Assembly (NCBI GenBank): GCA_039191215.1
Contig: JBCCXT010000014.1
Coordinates: 1 to 64,000 of the forward strand
Origin: HKCCE3408 sp039191215
GTDB taxonomy: Bacteria > Pseudomonadota > Alphaproteobacteria > Rhodobacterales > Rhodobacteraceae
Reading direction: 5' to 3'
Length of the DNA stretch: 64,000 bases
The translations under genes were made by a program, and so were the position numbers. Positions 1-8,416 of the stretch are shown in pieces; positions within the stretch are counted from its first letter, which is position 1; each line of letters starts with the position of its first letter. The notes beneath the pieces are model-generated. The model was given only the letters and a program-made list of their open reading frames with translations, did no database searches and was not told the origin of the DNA.

Positions 1-44
1 CCATGGCCGTGTCCAGGTTGTGGGCGTCTGCGACGGCCTCCGTG

Positions 45-215
45 ATCCCAGTAGATCGTGGTGGGAGGGCCGAATTCGCCTAGCAGATCAGCCCAGGGGA
101 TGCCGGTGCGAAGGACGCGGAAAATGCCGCTGATGACACGCCGATCCTCAACCGTTTTGCGCCACGAGACCTGTTCGGCGGCACCGACTGGCTGATTCCC
201 ACGCCAGCGCGCGCA
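45..215 (-). pseudogene. IS5-family transposase N-terminal fragment (remnant)
   Basis: Read on the minus strand, this stretch encodes VEDRRVISGIFRVLRTGIPW followed by ADLLGEFGPPTTIYW. That is the conserved start of IS5/IS427-type transposases (the DUF4096 region, normally RRVISGIFWVLRSGAPWRDL..GP.TT.YNRF). The match stops after IYW, where an RF-type motif is expected, and no DDE catalytic region follows before the window edge. No start codon is obvious upstream. I read it as a decayed insertion sequence scar rather than a working gene. The bases left of about 45 read openly in another minus frame (AVADAHNLDTAM), which may be the interrupted neighbour. Confidence 0.6.
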
Positions 216-296
216 TCTCTGACCGCGCCAAAGCCTGCTCCCGCCGGTGGTTTGGTGGAAACTGAATTACCGCCCTAAGAGAATGAACAAGAATGA

Positions 297-1145
297 ATGG
301 ATGTGCTGGCTAAAACGCAACAGGCGCGCAGACGTGATATTCTGGCCGCAATGCCAAGCCATGGGGAACCAACGAATATGCAGACCGACTTCAAGCGACC
401 GCTCTCACCGCTGGCCGCGCGCCAGCTTGTCGGGGTCATCGGGCTCGCCACACCGGCCTTTTTATGGGCTTACGCCAATCTCGGCGGGCGCGATCTTATG
501 CAGCCTTCGATCAGTGCGTTTTACTACACACCTGTTGGCGATCTTTTTGTCGGCGCGTTGGTTGCTGTGGGCTTTTTTCTGCTGACCTACCGCGGCTATG
601 CTGGACGCCCGCCCGGCCTGCCCTTGGGCGACCGTGCCGCCGCGGTTCTGGCCGGGCTTGGCGCCACTGGCACTGCGCTCATCCCAACAAAAGGTACGCC
701 GTCGGAGGCCATCTGCCGCACAGGCGCCGAGCTTGACCGCTGCGCCGGTGATCTGGCGCTGGACCAGGGGTTGATGACCGGCCTTGTCGCCATCCCCGAC
801 AGGTTGCAAACCATCCTTCACTACGGCTCCGCTGTCCTGTTTATCGCCATGATGGCCTATTTCTGCCTCGCACTTTTCCCCATAGGGCCGCGCCGTAGCG
901 GCAACCGTAGGGCCACGCTCAGGCTCTATCAGGGCTGCGGCACAGCGATAATCGCGTGCCTTGTTTTGCTTATCGGCATCGTGGTCGCAGGTGCTGTCGG
1001 GCCAGAGGGAATAGCAGCCTGGGCGCAGCGGGTGCATGCCATCTTCTGGCTCGAAGCCATTGCGGTCGCATGCTTTTCAGCGGCCTGGCTGGTCAAGGGC
1101 AAAACCCTGCGCCATCCAATGGGCCTGGGCGCCGAGGTGAGCTGA
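297..1145 (+). CDS. Uncharacterised multi-pass membrane protein
   Basis: A protein of 282 residues with about six hydrophobic segments (around residues 45-60, 85-105, 120-135, 170-195, 215-235 and 250-270). Between the first two lies a conserved-looking stretch, SISAFYYTPVGDLFVGALVA, which I have seen in unnamed bacterial membrane proteins. A later in-frame ATG at 378 has GGGGAA about nine bases upstream and would begin just before the first membrane segment, so the mature start may be there (255 residues). Function is unknown. It is convergent with the NfeD/SPFH pair and has no operon partner. Confidence 0.7.
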   Translation: MDVLAKTQQARRRDILAAMPSHGEPTNMQTDFKRPLSPLAARQLVGVIGLATPAFLWAYANLGGRDLMQPSISAFYYTPVGDLFVGALVAVGFFLLTYRGYAGRPPGLPLGDRAAAVLAGLGATGTALIPTKGTPSEAICRTGAELDRCAGDLALDQGLMTGLVAIPDRLQTILHYGSAVLFIAMMAYFCLALFPIGPRRSGNRRATLRLYQGCGTAIIACLVLLIGIVVAGAVGPEGIAAWAQRVHAIFWLEAIAVACFSAAWLVKGKTLRHPMGLGAEVS

Positions 1146-1225
1146 CCCGCGCAGTTGGAGCAGCACGCGCCCATCACGTCCGGCACGCATGATCCACAGC
1201 AAAGCACCGGCATATGGCTGCAGGA

Positions 1226-1498
1226 TCAGTCGTTGATATCGTGATCGAACGTCTTCACCTGGCCGCGCTGCACACCCATGGCGCGGCGCAAAAACAGCCA
1301 AGCCACCAAACTCACCAGCGCAAAGACCAGCACCAGCACATAAATGTTGGCCGCAATTGGCAGCCCGATGGCCAGCAACAGCGCCACCACGCCTGCGCCA
1401 ATGGCAAAGCCCAACAGCACCCAGGATGGCAGCAATACCTCGCCCACCGCTAAAATCAGCGCAGCTACTCCCCAGACCCACCAATCGCCCAAATTCAT
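1226..1498 (-). CDS. NfeD-like membrane protein
   Basis: A 90-residue protein with three close hydrophobic segments (residues about 8-24, 28-45 and 50-70) and a short polar tail. This matches the truncated NfeD form that lacks the protease part and has little of the OB-fold. Its start overlaps the end of the SPFH gene by four bases (ATGG within the last codons), the arrangement expected for an NfeD partner that anchors or assembles with a stomatin-like protein. The family is linked to membrane microdomain or protein-quality functions. The specific role here is inferred from the pairing only. Confidence 0.85.
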   Translation of the reverse strand: MNLGDWWVWGVAALILAVGEVLLPSWVLLGFAIGAGVVALLLAIGLPIAANIYVLVLVFALVSLVAWLFLRRAMGVQRGQVKTFDHDIND

Positions 1499-2391
1499 GG
1501 CTGCCGCCCGCGCAGCATTTGGAACGCTTTGCCAAAAGCATCAACTGCGTCTGCCGGTAGAACGACCGTGTTCGACCCCTCGCCCGCCGCCATCGTAGAG
1601 ATACTTTCGACCTGTTTGAGCGCGATGTTGTACTGCACCGCCTCAAGCCCGCCTTTGGCAATCGCCTCGGCGACAACTTGCGTGGCATAAGCCTCGGCAT
1701 CGGCTTCGACCCGGCGCGCTTCTGCAGCTTGTTTGGCAGCGTAAAGCTCCGCATCTGCGGCCAATTCAACCGCGCGGCGCTGGCCTTCGGCCTCAGTGAC
1801 CGCGGCCCTTCGGGCACGTTCGGCGTTCAACTGCTGCAGCATCGCGTCGCGCGTCGCCTGGTCCAAATTGACGTCCAGAATCTCGGCCCGCGTCACCTCA
1901 ATACCCCAATCATCAACCGCATCTTCGACCAATGTTTTGATGGTGGAGATCAGGATCGAGCGGTTCGACTGCACCTCGTCCAATTCCATCTTACCGATCT
2001 CGGCGCGGACGATCCCGGCCACTGTCGTGGCAATGGCCCCGTCGACATCGCGGATACGATAGACCGTCTTTTCGGGCTCTAGAATGCGATAAAACACACT
2101 TGTCTCAACCTGGACCAGCACGTTGTCCTTGGTGATCGCATCCTGGCTGGCATTGGGCAATTGCCGCTCGAGGATCGACACTTTATGGGCCACGCGATCC
2201 AGGAATGGGACGATGAAGTTGATCCCCGGCCCCAATACCGAACGCAGACGGCCGAAGCGTTCCACCACGTGTTTTTCCGATTGCGGCACGATCCGGATGC
2301 CAAGAAAAATGCAAAGGATGATAAAAAGCGCGAGCAACAGGATAACAAGGTTGCCGCCCAAAAGCCCTTCGATGAGACTTTCAATATCCAT
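1495..2391 (-). CDS. SPFH/Band 7 (stomatin-like, QmcA type) membrane protein
   Basis: The protein has one N-terminal membrane helix (residues about 12-32). An SPFH domain follows, with the typical IVPQSEKHVVERFGR entry, LDRVAHKVSILERQ and QDAITKDNVLVQVETSVFYR, then an Ala/Glu-rich coiled coil (about 195-250) and a short tail. Such proteins oligomerise in the inner membrane and often bind FtsH or a NfeD partner; the NfeD gene follows directly. I start at the ATG that has GGAGG eleven bases upstream, giving 298 residues. An ATG 24 bases earlier is open but has no comparable ribosome site. Confidence 0.9.
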   Translation of the reverse strand: MDIESLIEGLLGGNLVILLLALFIILCIFLGIRIVPQSEKHVVERFGRLRSVLGPGINFIVPFLDRVAHKVSILERQLPNASQDAITKDNVLVQVETSVFYRILEPEKTVYRIRDVDGAIATTVAGIVRAEIGKMELDEVQSNRSILISTIKTLVEDAVDDWGIEVTRAEILDVNLDQATRDAMLQQLNAERARRAAVTEAEGQRRAVELAADAELYAAKQAAEARRVEADAEAYATQVVAEAIAKGGLEAVQYNIALKQVESISTMAAGEGSNTVVLPADAVDAFGKAFQMLRGRQP

Positions 2392-2488
2392 ATTCGGCTG
2401 ATCCTCCGGTTTCATGGCCCATATCTAGTCATAAGCGTGGGCCAGGCCAAGCCTTTCGAAAGCCGCTTGGTCAGGGTAATTTATCGAC

Positions 2489-3742
2489 ATGCCCTCTCTT
2501 TGCCGCGATTGTCTTGAGATTTTTGAAACTGGGCCGCGTTGTCCGGCCTGCGGTCGTCCCCGCGTGCTTAGCCATCCGGAGCTTTATGATCTAACGGTTG
2601 CGCATATGGATTGTGATGCGTTCTACGCAAGCGTTGAAAAGCGCGACAATCCCGATCTCCGCGACAAGCCTGTGATCATTGGCGGGGGCAAGCGCGGGGT
2701 TGTCTCGACGGCCTGTTACATTGCCCGCATCAACGGCGTGCGCTCGGCGATGCCGATGTTTCAGGCGCTCAAGCTGTGCCCCGATGCGGTCGTGGTACGC
2801 GGCCGGATGGAGGTTTATGCCGCCGTCTCGGCCCAGATTCGCGCGATGATGGAAGACCTGACCCCCTCGATCGAGCCTCTATCGCTGGATGAGGCGTTTC
2901 TAGATCTCTCTGGCACGGCACGGGTGCATGGTAAGCCACCTGCGGTGCTCTTGGCCGGTCTCGTGCGACGCATGGCCGAGGAGCTTGGCATCACAGGCTC
3001 AATTGGCCTTTCACATAACAAATTTCTCGCCAAGATCGCGTCGGATTTGGATAAGCCCGAAGGCTTTGCCGTGATCGGTACGGCGGAGACGGCGGACTTT
3101 CTGGCCAATCGGCCGGTGCGTCTGATCTGGGGCATCGGGGAGGCTGGTACGCGCGGTCTAGATGCGGCCGGCATCCGCACATTTGCCGATCTGCGGCGGT
3201 GGGACCAGGCCGCCCTGACCGCCCGGTTTGGCACGATGGGCACGCGGCTATGGCATTTGGCGCGGGGTGAGGATCACCGCTCTGTGACCCGCAACCGTGC
3301 GGTCAAATCGATCTCTAATGAGACGACATTTGCCGAAGATATCTCCGATATCGACCTGCTTGACGGCCATCTATGGCGTATGGCCGAAAAGGTCGCCGAC
3401 CGCGCCAAGGCCAAAGAACGCGCGGGCCGGGTTGTAACGCTGAAGCTGAAACGTGGTGATTTCAAAACCGTCACCCGCCGCCATGCGCTGCCTGAGCCGA
3501 CACAGATGGCGGATCGTATCTATCGCACCGCGCGAGATCTGATGGACACACTTCCCCAAGGCACCGATTACCGCCTGCTTGGCGTGGGGCTATCTGAGAT
3601 TTCCTCAGCCGAGGCCGCAGACCGCGAGATGAATCTGCTCGATCCAAACGAAGGAACGAGGCTGGAGGCTGAACGCGCTGCCGACCGCATCCGGGCGCGG
3701 TTCGGCGATGATGCGATCATGAAAGGCCGCGCCCTGCGCTAA
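2489..3742 (+). CDS. dinB: DNA polymerase IV (Y-family translesion polymerase)
   Basis: Pol IV of 417 residues. Catalytic acidic residues are visible in HMDCDAFYASVE (D41) and SLDEAFLD (D135, E136). The helix-hairpin-helix and little-finger regions follow, with RLIWGIGEAGTRGL near 210 and NETTFAEDI near 275. The C-terminus FGDDAIMKGRAL may serve as a clamp-binding tail. In front of the polymerase is a 30-residue extension with C5-x2-C8 and C18-x2-C21 spaced like a zinc ribbon; E. coli DinB lacks this, and I recall it from other rhodobacterial DinB proteins. It lies divergent from the SPFH operon with only about 95 bases between the starts. No LexA box was recognised by eye. Confidence 0.95.
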   Translation: MPSLCRDCLEIFETGPRCPACGRPRVLSHPELYDLTVAHMDCDAFYASVEKRDNPDLRDKPVIIGGGKRGVVSTACYIARINGVRSAMPMFQALKLCPDAVVVRGRMEVYAAVSAQIRAMMEDLTPSIEPLSLDEAFLDLSGTARVHGKPPAVLLAGLVRRMAEELGITGSIGLSHNKFLAKIASDLDKPEGFAVIGTAETADFLANRPVRLIWGIGEAGTRGLDAAGIRTFADLRRWDQAALTARFGTMGTRLWHLARGEDHRSVTRNRAVKSISNETTFAEDISDIDLLDGHLWRMAEKVADRAKAKERAGRVVTLKLKRGDFKTVTRRHALPEPTQMADRIYRTARDLMDTLPQGTDYRLLGVGLSEISSAEAADREMNLLDPNEGTRLEAERAADRIRARFGDDAIMKGRALR

Positions 3743-3863
3743 TAGCAGCCCTCTCGCCGGCCCCGACAGCAATATCAAATCGTCCGGGGCGACCCGAGTG
3801 ACCGTGGCGCAGCCAAGGTCGCGAGACATGATCTTGCGCGTCAGCGCTCAACTTTTGAGGCAC

Positions 3864-4754
3864 TCACTCCGCGGCGAGCGGCATTTGCGTGTTTGCGCCG
3901 CGGATCATCCGCTCCAATACCGAGGTGATCACGCCGCGAACGGCATCGAAGTTACTGTTTGGACGGATCAAACGCTCGTTCATGTAGAGCGAGCGGTCGA
4001 TCTCCACCTGAACCGCATGGCGGCCGCGCTGCGGCCGACCATAGGCCTGGGTCACATATGCCCCGGCAAAAGGCGCGTTGCGGCTGACAACCAAGCCCGC
4101 GGCGGAAAAGGCGGCGTCGAGCTCCTCGACAAATTCAGGCGCGGCTGCCGCACCGAACCGGTCGCCGAGCACAACTTCTGGCCGCCGACCGCCGGGCCGC
4201 GATACGCTGTCGAGCGCCTCATGCGGCATAGAGTGGAAATCGAGCAAAACGGCTTCACCAAAGCGCGCTTCGGCTTGACGGATCAATCCATCAAGACAGG
4301 CATGATAGGGCCGCCAGACATTTTCGATCCGGGCCTCCGCCTCATCTTTGGTGATCTTCCCACGATAGATCGCGCGGCCATTGGCCACAACCCGGGGTAT
4401 CACACCCAGACCGCTGGATATGCGCGGATTTTGCGACGGGTAGCGCACGCCCTCGACCACCGCGGGGTCAAGCTCATCAGCGGAGCGGTTAAGATCGGTA
4501 TAGGCGCGTGGATACTCGGCCACCAACAAAGGCGCGCCCAATTCAGGTGCCGCATCAACAAGCCTGTCCATAAACGCGTCTTCAGATGTACGCACAGCTC
4601 GATCGTCAAGCACCGTGCGGCGCATGAAATTCCACGGATAGTGCCGGCCGGAATGGGGCGACGCGACGATGACAGGGGTGGTAATGTCATCAGGGGTCGT
4701 CAATCTGTATGGTGGTCGCGCCATCAATCCCTCATTACGGGTCACAGGGTCCAT
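3864..4754 (-). CDS. N-formylglutamate amidohydrolase family hydrolase
   Basis: A 296-residue protein of the HutG2/N-formylglutamate amidohydrolase family. The opening VIVASPHSGRHYP has the family's first metal-binding His. It is followed by SEDAFMDRLVDAAPELGAPLL, YPRAYTDLNR, a central LLDFHSMPHEA with a His ligand, and RHAVQVEIDRSLYMNE near the C-terminus. The reaction expected for the family is hydrolysis of N-formyl-glutamate or a related N-acyl acidic amino acid using a zinc ion. No hut genes are near, so histidine degradation is not shown. A second ATG ten codons in is an alternative start. Confidence 0.85.
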   Translation of the reverse strand: MDPVTRNEGLMARPPYRLTTPDDITTPVIVASPHSGRHYPWNFMRRTVLDDRAVRTSEDAFMDRLVDAAPELGAPLLVAEYPRAYTDLNRSADELDPAVVEGVRYPSQNPRISSGLGVIPRVVANGRAIYRGKITKDEAEARIENVWRPYHACLDGLIRQAEARFGEAVLLDFHSMPHEALDSVSRPGGRRPEVVLGDRFGAAAAPEFVEELDAAFSAAGLVVSRNAPFAGAYVTQAYGRPQRGRHAVQVEIDRSLYMNERLIRPNSNFDAVRGVITSVLERMIRGANTQMPLAAE

Positions 4755-4882
4755 ATAGCCGGTTTTCCGCGCAAGCCAAAAGCCCTTGAACCGACAATCG
4801 ACTCCTTTTATAGACCCACCTCACTCCAGCCGCCCGGCTGCCGGGTCATTTTCGGCCGTAAAGACCGGGGGGATGGGCACTC

Positions 4883-4957
<75 letters not shown>

Positions 4958-5064
4958 ACGCGCGCTGCATTTGCGGGGCCGAAAACGATAGGTCGCGAAG
5001 CGCAAAGCCTACGCGACCAAGGCCGCGCGGCCGCTGCGTTTTTCGGCAAAGATGGAGCCGACTG

Positions 5065-5087
5065 AGTGCCACCTCTATTGTGGCACT
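5065..5087 (+). other. Perfect 8-bp inverted repeat ahead of rpmJ
   Basis: AGTGCCAC and GTGGCACT are exact complements separated by the seven bases CTCTATT, followed by TTTGG. It sits between tRNA-Val and rpmJ, 87 bases before the rpmJ start. It could be a weak tRNA terminator, a processing site or a dyad bound by a regulator. No long T run follows, so a standard intrinsic terminator is not convincing. Confidence 0.5.
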
Positions 5088-5173
5088 TTGGACACGAAAG
5101 AACCGCGCCAGACCGGCGCGACAGACAGAAACCCCGGGCGCAGGCACGCGCCGCGACATGATGGAGAGGCCCG

Positions 5174-5299
5174 ATGAAGGTCAGAAACTCGCTCCGCTCG
5201 CTCAAACAGCGCCATCGCGATTGCCGCGTCGTGCGCCGCAAGGGTCGGGTCTATGTGATCAACAAGACGCAGCGTAAATTCAAAGCGCGCCAAGGCTGA
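5174..5299 (+). CDS. rpmJ: Ribosomal protein bL36 (L36)
   Basis: A 41-residue basic protein beginning MKVRNSLRSLKQRHRDCRVV and ending TQRKFKARQG. This is the longer, zinc-free (C-minus) form of bL36: of the zinc-binding CxxC/C/H set in the 37-38 residue form, only one Cys remains. It belongs to the large ribosomal subunit near the peptidyl-transferase region. GGAGAGG seven bases upstream is a strong ribosome binding site. The gene stands alone, downstream of tRNA-Val, and ends just before an intrinsic terminator. Confidence 0.96.
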   Translation: MKVRNSLRSLKQRHRDCRVVRRKGRVYVINKTQRKFKARQG

Positions 5300-5307
5300 C
5301 CATCCAG

Positions 5308-5341
5308 AAAACCGCCCCCCCCCGGGGCGGTTTCGCTTTTT
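5308..5341 (+). terminator. Intrinsic terminator after rpmJ
   Basis: The stem AAACCGCCCC/GGGGCGGTTT has a short C-rich loop and is followed by CGCTTTTT. It lies eight bases after the rpmJ stop. The A residues on the 5' side mean it may also serve the convergent caspase-fold gene. Confidence 0.85.
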
Positions 5342-5349
5342 GGGCTCCC

Positions 5350-7032
5350 TTACTGAACAATCACGCGAATTCCGTTCGACAGCATGCGTGCAATCGTCGG
5401 CTGATCCAGATAGCCGGTCTGCGGCAGCCCCTCATCGCCTTGAAAAGCGGCAATCGCAGCACGGGCCTGGTCGTCAAACACACCATCCGCCCGTCCCGGC
5501 TCATACCCGCCATCGTCCAAACGGCGCTCGATCAGCAACCGCGTGATACCTGGCAGATTAAGTGCTGCCTCGCGCGCGGCGAGCTGCGCTTGGGCGTCCT
5601 CGTCAACCGGCGCCGGTTCGCCCGACAAGATTGCGATCCGGGTCTGTGCCTCGCGGGCATGGCTGCCATCGGGATGAGCGGCCAAATATCCGCGATAGGC
5701 CGGCACGGTGTCTTGGCTGCGGGCAAAATCCCAGGCCGCCTGCTCTTCCGCCGCAGCAGCCGCGTCAGCGGCGGCATCAATGTCGCCCAGCCGCGCATTA
5801 GCGATGTCGGCAAACAAACCGTTCGGATAGCGCGTGACATAGGCCCTCAGGCCCGCCTCGGTGCGGCCCTGGCCGGTTGCCGTCCAATAGGCCCGATCCA
5901 GCCGGTCGCGTTCCGCCCGTGCAGCGGCCTCTTCGGCCTCGATCTGGGCCCGGCGCAAGGTTGCCTGATCCGCCAGAACCTGCAGCAAACCGCGATCAAG
6001 ATAGCCCGTGACATCAAGGTCATTTGCACTTTGAAAACCACGGATAGCCGCCCGTGTGCCGCCACCGAAGATTCCGTCGATCCCGTTGGTGTTAAAGCCC
6101 AGAACCGTCAGATCGGACTGTATGGCGCGTCGATCGGCGCGGTTCAATGACAGCGCGGCCTCGATCTCCTCGGCACTCGGCGGGGTGTTCTGCAGCGTAT
6201 CTAGCCGCGCGCGGGCCTCGCGGACAAAGGATCCGGTGGGGTATTGCGTCAGATAGTTGATATAGGCGCCTTCGGTATCAAGCTCCTGCACCGCGTCCCA
6301 TAGGTTGCGCTCGGCCGTGCTGATAGCGGCCGGAAAGACCGGGATGCCGGGGGCGTCGACCGCGCTTTCCGGCTCGGCCTCAAGAAACGCGACCGAGCGG
6401 CTCAAAAAGCCTTGTGTCTCAAGGCCCTGGATGCCCTCGAGCACCTCAGGAAGCGACAGGCCTGGCCGCGTGAGCGCGAAACTTGCAACGCGTGTGATGA
6501 CCCGCGGCGCACCGGAAATCACCGTCACGCCCTGGGGCGGCTCGGGCACTTGCAAACCTGCTGCCAAGCCAGGCCCGAGATCAATCGCGCGTGGCTCTGT
6601 GCCAAGCAAAACCACCGATCTGCCAGGTGCTGTGGATGCCAGCGCGTAGATCGTCGACAGCGCAACGCCGTGACTGCCGATGTCTGCCCGGTTGGGTGCC
6701 TCTGCATCAGTGCCCAAAAACCAAACCTCGCCATCCGCACTATGGCTAAAATGACCGGAAAGCGCGATGATCAACCGGCGATCTTCTCCGGCGGTGAGCA
6801 ATTCGGAAAATGCCGCGCGGATCTCATCGATTGTCAGGTCGGTGCCTTGTGTCACGTCAAAGCCCGCATCGAGCAAGGCCGGGCCTGCGCTGGTGATGGA
6901 TTGCGCCCCCCGGATGCGTGCTGCGTCGTCGTAATTGGCATTGCCAATCAGCAGCGCAGTATCGGCCTGAGCCAGCGCGGGCACTAGGCTAAGCGCAAGG
7001 GCTGCCGCCGCGACATATCGGGCAAGGATCAT
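5350..7032 (-). CDS. Caspase-fold protein with peptidoglycan-binding modules, no catalytic cysteine
   Basis: A 560-residue protein with a signal peptide ending ALAQA at about residue 23. A caspase-like (C14) fold follows: ALLIGNANYDDA at the start, then LSGHFSHSADGEVWFL with the expected catalytic His94. At the site where the nucleophile should follow a beta strand (usually xxDACR) the sequence is VVLLGTEPR (141-148), and the whole protein contains no cysteine, so it should be inactive as a cysteine protease. Two PG_binding_1 modules (about 292-355 and 492-553) and three related 35-40 residue repeats with a YP.G or HP.G core (243-279, 381-417, 433-467) follow. An Ala/Glu coiled coil lies around 360-380. 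It is predicted to be periplasmic and cell-wall associated, with no operon partner. Confidence 0.85.
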   Translation of the reverse strand: MILARYVAAAALALSLVPALAQADTALLIGNANYDDAARIRGAQSITSAGPALLDAGFDVTQGTDLTIDEIRAAFSELLTAGEDRRLIIALSGHFSHSADGEVWFLGTDAEAPNRADIGSHGVALSTIYALASTAPGRSVVLLGTEPRAIDLGPGLAAGLQVPEPPQGVTVISGAPRVITRVASFALTRPGLSLPEVLEGIQGLETQGFLSRSVAFLEAEPESAVDAPGIPVFPAAISTAERNLWDAVQELDTEGAYINYLTQYPTGSFVREARARLDTLQNTPPSAEEIEAALSLNRADRRAIQSDLTVLGFNTNGIDGIFGGGTRAAIRGFQSANDLDVTGYLDRGLLQVLADQATLRRAQIEAEEAAARAERDRLDRAYWTATGQGRTEAGLRAYVTRYPNGLFADIANARLGDIDAAADAAAAAEEQAAWDFARSQDTVPAYRGYLAAHPDGSHAREAQTRIAILSGEPAPVDEDAQAQLAAREAALNLPGITRLLIERRLDDGGYEPGRADGVFDDQARAAIAAFQGDEGLPQTGYLDQPTIARMLSNGIRVIVQ

Positions 7033-7154
7033 CGTACACTCCCTCGGAATTTCCCTCTCGGGCCTAACATGGCCCGGGCTGTTAACCGATAACAGGGGAA
7101 GATTCCGCGAAAGGCCGCTTTGTGCGGTATCCGCACGGTCTGGACTTTGGCCTC

Positions 7155-8375
7155 TTAGCTATAATCGCGTCGGTCTTCGATGACCTTGCCGTCATTAGGC
7201 AGGCTGCCCGGTGCGACCAACTCAACCTTGCCGCGCAGTTTCAAGGTTTCCAGAACAGATGCCGACACGGCGTCGGTATCGGCGCCGGATGCCTCAACCT
7301 GGACATGCATGACGTCTTGCTCACCCGCACGCTCGGCGATGACGCGGGCGCGCGAGATCTCTGGATGGCGCGCGACAAGTTGAGCCACTTGTTCGGGGCG
7401 CACGAACATGCCCTTGATCTTGGTGGTCTGATCGGCTCGGCCCATCCAACCTTTGATGCGCATATTGGTCCGCCCGCACGGGCTTTGGCCGGGTAGCACC
7501 GCGCTCAGGTCGCCGGTGGCAAAGCGGATCAGCGGGTAGTCGGGGTTGAGCGTGGTGACCAAAACCTCCCCCACTTCGCCCTCTGGCACAGGATCCCCTG
7601 TGCCGGGGCGGACAATCTCCACAATCACACCTTCATCGACGATCATCCCCTCTTGTGCGGCGCTTTCATAGGCCACATTGCCCAAATCGGCGGTGGCATA
7701 ATTCTGCAAACACAGGATCCCGCGATCGGCATATTCCTGGCGTAAGGACGGAAAAAGCGCGCCCCCCCCGACTGCCGCCTTGGTGATGGCAAGTGTCACG
7801 CCGATCTCTTGGGCTTTGTCGAGGATCACCTTGAGATAATCCGGCGTCCCGGCATAGGCGGTTGATCCGACATCAGCCGCCGCGCGGACCTGCAATTCAG
7901 TCTGGCCAACACCGGCCGGCAGCACAGCGGCGCCGACAGCGCGCGCGCCAGATTCGAAAATCATGCCCGCGGGCGTTAGATGGTAGGCAAAGCAGTTTTG
8001 CACGATATCACCCGGGCCCACCCCGAGCGCATGCAGGAACCGGCCGATCCGCCACCAATCATGACTGACCCCGCCCGGCTCATAAATTGGGCCAGGGCTC
8101 TGGAAGATGTGGGCGAAATCTGGCGCAGGCTTTGCCGTGAAGCCGCCGAACGGCGCAATATCAGATTGCGCCGCGCCAAGGGCTGCCTTGCGTAGAACCG
8201 GAAGCTGCGCGAGATCGGCGGGCGACGATACGGCCTCGGCCGTGACATCGGCGAGCGATCTGGCGTTGCCGGGAAGAGCCTTCGCATTGGCGATCTGGAC
8301 CGGCAATTCGCGCGCCAAAGCGGCTGCCCTTGCATCGGCGCTTCGGGTTTCCAGCGTGGTGAAATCACCGTCCAT
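7155..8375 (-). CDS. PaaK-like AMP-forming CoA ligase (phenylacetate-CoA ligase family)
   Basis: A 406-residue adenylate-forming enzyme of the short PaaK type. Visible motifs are YAGTPDYLKVILDKA, LQNYATADLGNVAYES, YPLIRFATGDLSAV and the hinge KGWMGRADQTTKIKGMFVRP, then an AMP-binding C-terminal domain. It should activate an aryl or branched carboxylate with ATP and CoA. It lies 41 bases after livF, in the same direction as the ABC importer, suggesting that the imported acid is captured as a CoA thioester. The substrate cannot be read from the sequence. AAGGGC upstream of the ATG supports the start. Confidence 0.85.
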   Translation of the reverse strand: MDGDFTTLETRSADARAAALARELPVQIANAKALPGNARSLADVTAEAVSSPADLAQLPVLRKAALGAAQSDIAPFGGFTAKPAPDFAHIFQSPGPIYEPGGVSHDWWRIGRFLHALGVGPGDIVQNCFAYHLTPAGMIFESGARAVGAAVLPAGVGQTELQVRAAADVGSTAYAGTPDYLKVILDKAQEIGVTLAITKAAVGGGALFPSLRQEYADRGILCLQNYATADLGNVAYESAAQEGMIVDEGVIVEIVRPGTGDPVPEGEVGEVLVTTLNPDYPLIRFATGDLSAVLPGQSPCGRTNMRIKGWMGRADQTTKIKGMFVRPEQVAQLVARHPEISRARVIAERAGEQDVMHVQVEASGADTDAVSASVLETLKLRGKVELVAPGSLPNDGKVIEDRRDYS

Positions 8376-8416
8376 GGCTAAGCCCTTTGTCTTCTATGTG
8401 CCGCGATTGACCGACG

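Noticed and set aside
462..1037. Minus-strand open frame opposite the first membrane protein gene
   Set aside because: It is the complement of a GC-rich gene with clear membrane segments, and its own composition is unlike a protein.
3743..3863. Imperfect GC dyad between dinB and the amidohydrolase gene as a terminator
   Set aside because: The arms pair only with a bulge, the loop is long and no T run follows.
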